64,000 nucleotides of DNA from Marinobacterium jannaschii DSM 6295 (GTDB taxonomy: Bacteria > Pseudomonadota > Gammaproteobacteria > Pseudomonadales > Balneatricaceae): contig NZ_KK211065.1 in assembly GCF_000620085.1 (NCBI RefSeq), forward strand, positions 16,563 to 80,562. Reading direction: 5' to 3'. The notes beneath the pieces are model-generated. The model made no database searches and was not told the DNA's origin. It worked only from the letters and a program-made list of their open reading frames with translations. Positions 60,887 to 64,000 of this stretch are shown here, piece after piece (position 1 is the stretch's first letter; each line of letters opens with the position of its first letter). Position numbers and translations under genes: made by a program.

Positions 60887-61552
60887 TCAGCTCTGCTGCT
60901 GGCCGCGGATATTGATCTCTACACGACGATTCTGCGACCGGCCAGCGGCAGTAGCGTTATCAGCCACCGGGTAGCGCTCACCGTAACCACGGGCATTGAT
61001 TCGGTTCGAGTTAACCCCTACCTGCCCCAGATAGTCCGCCACCCGTGCCGCACGGTATTCAGACAGATTCTGGTTGTGTTCAAAAGAACCTGAACTGTCG
61101 GTAAAGCCATCGACATTGATCAGCGTCTTATCAAATTTCGCCAGCACCTTGCCAACTGAATCAAGTACCGGATAGAAACTGGTCGACACCTGATCAGAAT
61201 TGACTGCAAAGGTAATATTGCCCGGCATAATCAGGCGGATCGCATCGCCTTCACGCTGCACGCCGACACCAGTACCTTCCAGCTCCTGGCGCAACAGCGC
61301 TTCCTGCTGATCCATATAGTAACCAATACCACCACCGACCGCCCCGCCGACCAGCGCTCCGGTCAGAATTCCGCGCTTACGATCCTTCTTGCTGGATACC
61401 GCCGCACCCAGCACCGCACCGGCTACAGCGCCGATACCCGCACCACTGGCCGCATTTCCGGTTTTCTGCTCACGGGTATAAGGGTCGATGGTCTGACAGC
61501 CGCTGATCACTGCCACAGCCAGACAAAGAGTCGCTAATTTCTGCATATTCAA
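60887..61552 (-). CDS. OmpA-family peptidoglycan-binding lipoprotein (YiaD-like)
   Basis: A 221-aa envelope lipoprotein: signal with AVISGC (Cys19), a glycine-zipper region (GAGIGAVAGAVLGAAVSSKK and GALVGGAVGGGIGYYMDQQE, about 38-80), and a C-terminal OmpA domain with VDGFTDSSGSFEHNQNLSEY and the peptidoglycan-contacting ARVADYLGQVGVNSNRINAR. It probably links the outer membrane to peptidoglycan. The closest named relative by arrangement is YiaD; no symbol is assigned. It is divergent from the FabY gene. Confidence 0.88.
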   Translation of the reverse strand: MNMQKLATLCLAVAVISGCQTIDPYTREQKTGNAASGAGIGAVAGAVLGAAVSSKKDRKRGILTGALVGGAVGGGIGYYMDQQEALLRQELEGTGVGVQREGDAIRLIMPGNITFAVNSDQVSTSFYPVLDSVGKVLAKFDKTLINVDGFTDSSGSFEHNQNLSEYRAARVADYLGQVGVNSNRINARGYGERYPVADNATAAGRSQNRRVEINIRGQQQS

Positions 61553-61847
61553 TTCCTTAATAGTGCGGTGGTCGCCCGCTTCACTTAACCCCGCCTTGAA
61601 CCGGGGCCAGTCGTTCGCCTTTTTGTCACAGTATTTTGCCGCCAGATGATGAACAATGGCTTAAGACCCCGGTAACAGGCGAAGTTACTGAAAATGTCTG
61701 TATTTTCCGCTAGTCAGTCCCGGTTGCACACTATAAAATTACAGGTCGGTAATAACTATAGCGCCCCGCCGATTAAACACCTGTTTAATGTCAACCCGGC
61801 AACATAGTCAGCCACTTCAGACTAGATCCAGCCCGAGGAGTTTCCCG

Positions 61848-63758
61848 TTGTCTCAGCTACCTGTCATTGTTGGTTTTGGTGGTATCAATCCAGCAGGCCG
61901 TGCATCCTTCCATCATGCATACCGACGCCTGGTGCTGGATAAACTGGATTCACAGACCCGGGAAGAAACTCTGATCGGCCTGGCCACCCTGACCGGGCTG
62001 GCAAGCTATGACAATGGCCATTACCTGAATAACGCCGGCGAGCAGCTGTCGGCCAGCGCTTTGTGCGAAGCTATCGCAGACCAGGTGCTGGCAAACACGC
62101 TGATTCGCCGTATCGATCAGGAACGCTTTGATGTTGAGGCGGTCATGTTTAACGCCCCGGCAAAGATGGCCCTGAACGATGACGGTATCCGCTTCACGCT
62201 GCGTAAGCGACAGATGCCGAACCAGATTCCCGCCAACTGGCAGGTAACCGAGTCGACGCCGGGACAGTTTGATATCTGTGTTGCGGGCGAGATGGATGTC
62301 ATCTTCCCTGACACCAAGGAAGCACAGGTTAAAGCAGCCGGGCAACTGCCGAGCGGCTTTCAGCCAGGCACGCTGTATCAGTCGCGCAACCACCCTCGTA
62401 ACCTGCAGATGACCGTTTTTGGTGCCTCTGACGCCCTGCGCTCCAGCGGCATTCCGTTTGAGCAGATCGCCGCACGGGTCGCTCCGGACCAGATCGCCGT
62501 CTATGCCAGCAACTCTATCGGCCAGCTGGATGACCTTGGCTTCGGCGGCCTGACCAAGTATGCCGCCCTGGGCAAGCGAACCACCTCCAAACAGATGCCG
62601 CTGGGCTATGCCCAGATGCCGGCCGACTTTATCAACGCCTATGTCCTGGGCAGTGTCGGCACCACCGGCGGCGCTCTGGGCGCCTGCGCCACATTCCTCT
62701 ATAACCTGCGCAGCGGCGTCAACGATATCCGCTCTGGCCGCCGCAAGGTGGTACTGGTCGGCGGCAGCGATGCGCCGGTGACGCCTGAGATAATCGAAGG
62801 CTTCCGCGCCATGGGCGCACTGGCTGAAGACAAAGATCTCAAGGCTCTGGACGGCGTTGCCAGCCTGAGCGACGAACACTATCGCCGCGCCTGCCGGCCA
62901 TTCGGCGAAAACTGTGGATTCACCATGGGCGAGTCGAGCCAGTTCGTGCTGCTGATGAGCGACGACCTGGCACTGGAGATGGGCGCAGAGATCCACGGTG
63001 CCGTGCCGGAAGTGTTTGTTAACGCCGATGGCCACAAGAAATCAATCTCAGCACCGGGTATCGGTAACTACATTACCCTGGGCAAAGCGGCCTCACTGAT
63101 ACAGGGCATGCTGGGTGAAGAGTCCCTGCGCCAGCGCAGCTTTGTGCAGGCACATGGCACCAGCACGCCGCAGAATCGCGTCACAGAATCCCACGTCATC
63201 AACGAGACAGCCAAGGCCTTCGGTATCGGGAACTGGCCCGTGGCTGCAGTAAAATGCTATCTCGGCCACTCTCAGGGCACCGCCGGCGGCGACCAGCTGA
63301 CGACCTCCCTGGGCACCTGGGCTTACGGCTACATCCCGGGCATCCTGACAACTCCGGCCTTTGCCTCCGATGTACACCAGAGCAACCTGCTGCTGAGCAA
63401 CCAGCATCTGGAAGTCGGTCGTGAAGGCATGGATGCAGTCCTGCTGAATTCGAAAGGCTTTGGCGGCAACAACGCTTCTGCGCCGGTACTGGCCCCCCAT
63501 ATCACCCGACAGATGTTGCTGAAACGCCACGGCGCTGAGGCAATGCAGGCCTACGACCGCCGCCGCGAACTGGTTAACGCAGCCGCCCTGCAGTACGACC
63601 AGGAAGCGACTAAAGGCCTGGCCCGTCCGATCTACCTCTACGACCACAATGTGCTGGCCGGCGAGGACCTGAAGATCAGCGCCGACCAGATCAGCCTGCC
63701 CGGCTACGAAAACCCGGTTGAACTGAAGGTAAAAAACCCCTTCTCCGATATGTGCTAA
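61848..63758 (+). CDS. fabY: Beta-ketoacyl-ACP synthase, FabY class
   Basis: FabY of Pseudomonas aeruginosa (PA5174, about 635 aa) starts fatty acid synthesis by condensing acetyl-CoA with malonyl-ACP, doing the job of FabH. This 636-aa protein shares its length and N-terminus (LPVIVGFGGINPAGRASFHH). It has the active Cys in GALGACATFLYNLRSG, and the His residues in QAHGTSTPQNRVTESH and VKCYLGHSQGTAGGDQ. The start is TTG 61848, chosen because GAGGAG lies seven bases upstream; an ATG 60 bases earlier has no ribosome-binding site. A TATAAA element at 61732 may be its -10. Confidence 0.82.
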   Translation: MSQLPVIVGFGGINPAGRASFHHAYRRLVLDKLDSQTREETLIGLATLTGLASYDNGHYLNNAGEQLSASALCEAIADQVLANTLIRRIDQERFDVEAVMFNAPAKMALNDDGIRFTLRKRQMPNQIPANWQVTESTPGQFDICVAGEMDVIFPDTKEAQVKAAGQLPSGFQPGTLYQSRNHPRNLQMTVFGASDALRSSGIPFEQIAARVAPDQIAVYASNSIGQLDDLGFGGLTKYAALGKRTTSKQMPLGYAQMPADFINAYVLGSVGTTGGALGACATFLYNLRSGVNDIRSGRRKVVLVGGSDAPVTPEIIEGFRAMGALAEDKDLKALDGVASLSDEHYRRACRPFGENCGFTMGESSQFVLLMSDDLALEMGAEIHGAVPEVFVNADGHKKSISAPGIGNYITLGKAASLIQGMLGEESLRQRSFVQAHGTSTPQNRVTESHVINETAKAFGIGNWPVAAVKCYLGHSQGTAGGDQLTTSLGTWAYGYIPGILTTPAFASDVHQSNLLLSNQHLEVGREGMDAVLLNSKGFGGNNASAPVLAPHITRQMLLKRHGAEAMQAYDRRRELVNAAALQYDQEATKGLARPIYLYDHNVLAGEDLKISADQISLPGYENPVELKVKNPFSDMC

Positions 63759-63793
63759 GCTGAAAGTTAGCTTCAGCCACTCGGATACACACC

Positions 63794-64000
63794 ATGAAAC
63801 GTCTGCTGCTGCCGGTAGCCTTGCTACTGGCAGCGTGCAACCATCAGGGCGGCAGCTCCGCCAGCGACTATATTGTCGACCTTGATCGCACCCAGATCTG
63901 CTGGGGTAGCGGCGAATGCCTCAACCTTGAATTGATCATCCCTTCCTTCAATGAGATCCGCATTGAAGAGGCTTATGGCCTGCCCACCACTAACGCCGAC
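63794..64000 (+). CDS. Partial lipoprotein, unknown function (cut by window end)
   Basis: The first 69 codons of a protein beginning MKRLLLPVALLLAACNHQGG, with lipobox LLAAC (Cys15). It continues with SDYIVDLDRTQICWGSGECL, holding two Cys five residues apart. The frame is still open at the last base. It lies 35 bp after fabY on the same strand with a small hairpin between. No family was recognised from this fragment. Confidence 0.7.
   Translation, partial: MKRLLLPVALLLAACNHQGGSSASDYIVDLDRTQICWGSGECLNLELIIPSFNEIRIEEAYGLPTTNAD

Noticed and set aside
61788-61847. ATG 61788 as start of the FabY-like gene
   Set aside because: It has no ribosome-binding site and the extra 20 residues are low complexity. 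TTG 61848 has GAGGAG at the right distance and matches the family N-terminus.

Overview
The window reads as a chromosomal segment of a marine gammaproteobacterium, most likely of the Oceanospirillales/Oceanospirillaceae type. This is inferred from protein character and gene order, not from a database search. The central 16-58 kb block follows the Pseudomonas order csrA-lysC-alaS, recX-recA-mutS-fdxA-rpoS-nlpD-pcm-surE-truD-ftsB-eno-pyrG-tilS-accA-dnaE-rnhB-lpxB-lpxA-fabZ-lpxD-skp-bamA-rseP-cdsA-uppS-frr-pyrH-tsf-rpsB-map-glnD. The flagellar accessory genes (flgT, flgO, flgP) are Vibrio-like, and an oxaloacetate-decarboxylase sodium pump (oadGAB) points to sodium bioenergetics.

Layout. 0-8 kb: flagellar rod/hook genes flgBCDE behind a near-consensus sigma-54 promoter, then cheR and cheV on the same strand. 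Divergent from these are flgA and a flgMN pair behind a near-consensus sigma-28 promoter. 8-11 kb: tRNA-Arg(CCT), a TPR protein with a degenerate receiver domain, an intergenic stretch with an orphan terminator and a 20-bp palindrome, and a histone-deacetylase-like hydrolase. 11-15 kb: oadGAB. 15-17 kb: thiI, two identical tRNA-Arg(ACG) genes, tRNA-Ser(GCT) and csrA. 17-26 kb: lysC, alaS, recX, recA with a LexA box, mutS, fdxA. 26-31 kb: rpoS, nlpD, a DUF368 membrane protein, pcm, surE, truD, ftsB. 32-41 kb: eno, pyrG, tilS, accA, dnaE. 41-54 kb: envelope genes (rnhB-lpxB-lpxA-fabZ-lpxD-skp-bamA-rseP-cdsA-uppS) and translation genes (frr, pyrH, tsf, rpsB). 54-58 kb: map, glnD and a DUF1244 gene. 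58-64 kb: flgP/flgO divergent from flgT, zapB, an OmpA-like lipoprotein, a FabY-class ketoacyl synthase and the start of another lipoprotein.

The most interesting observation is an absence. Three genes of the MEP isoprenoid pathway that normally sit in this block are all missing. ispD and ispF are cleanly gone between ftsB and truD (6 bp left), and dxr (ispC) is gone between rseP and cdsA (13 bp left). Their neighbours are intact and in order. Because uppS, which consumes isoprenoid precursors, is retained, this predicts that the genome either makes isopentenyl diphosphate by a mevalonate pathway or has moved the MEP genes elsewhere. kdsA is also absent from its usual Pseudomonas position between eno and pyrG.

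No CRISPR array, insertion sequence, prophage or defence island was seen. Apart from the missing genes, the window is well-ordered core genome.
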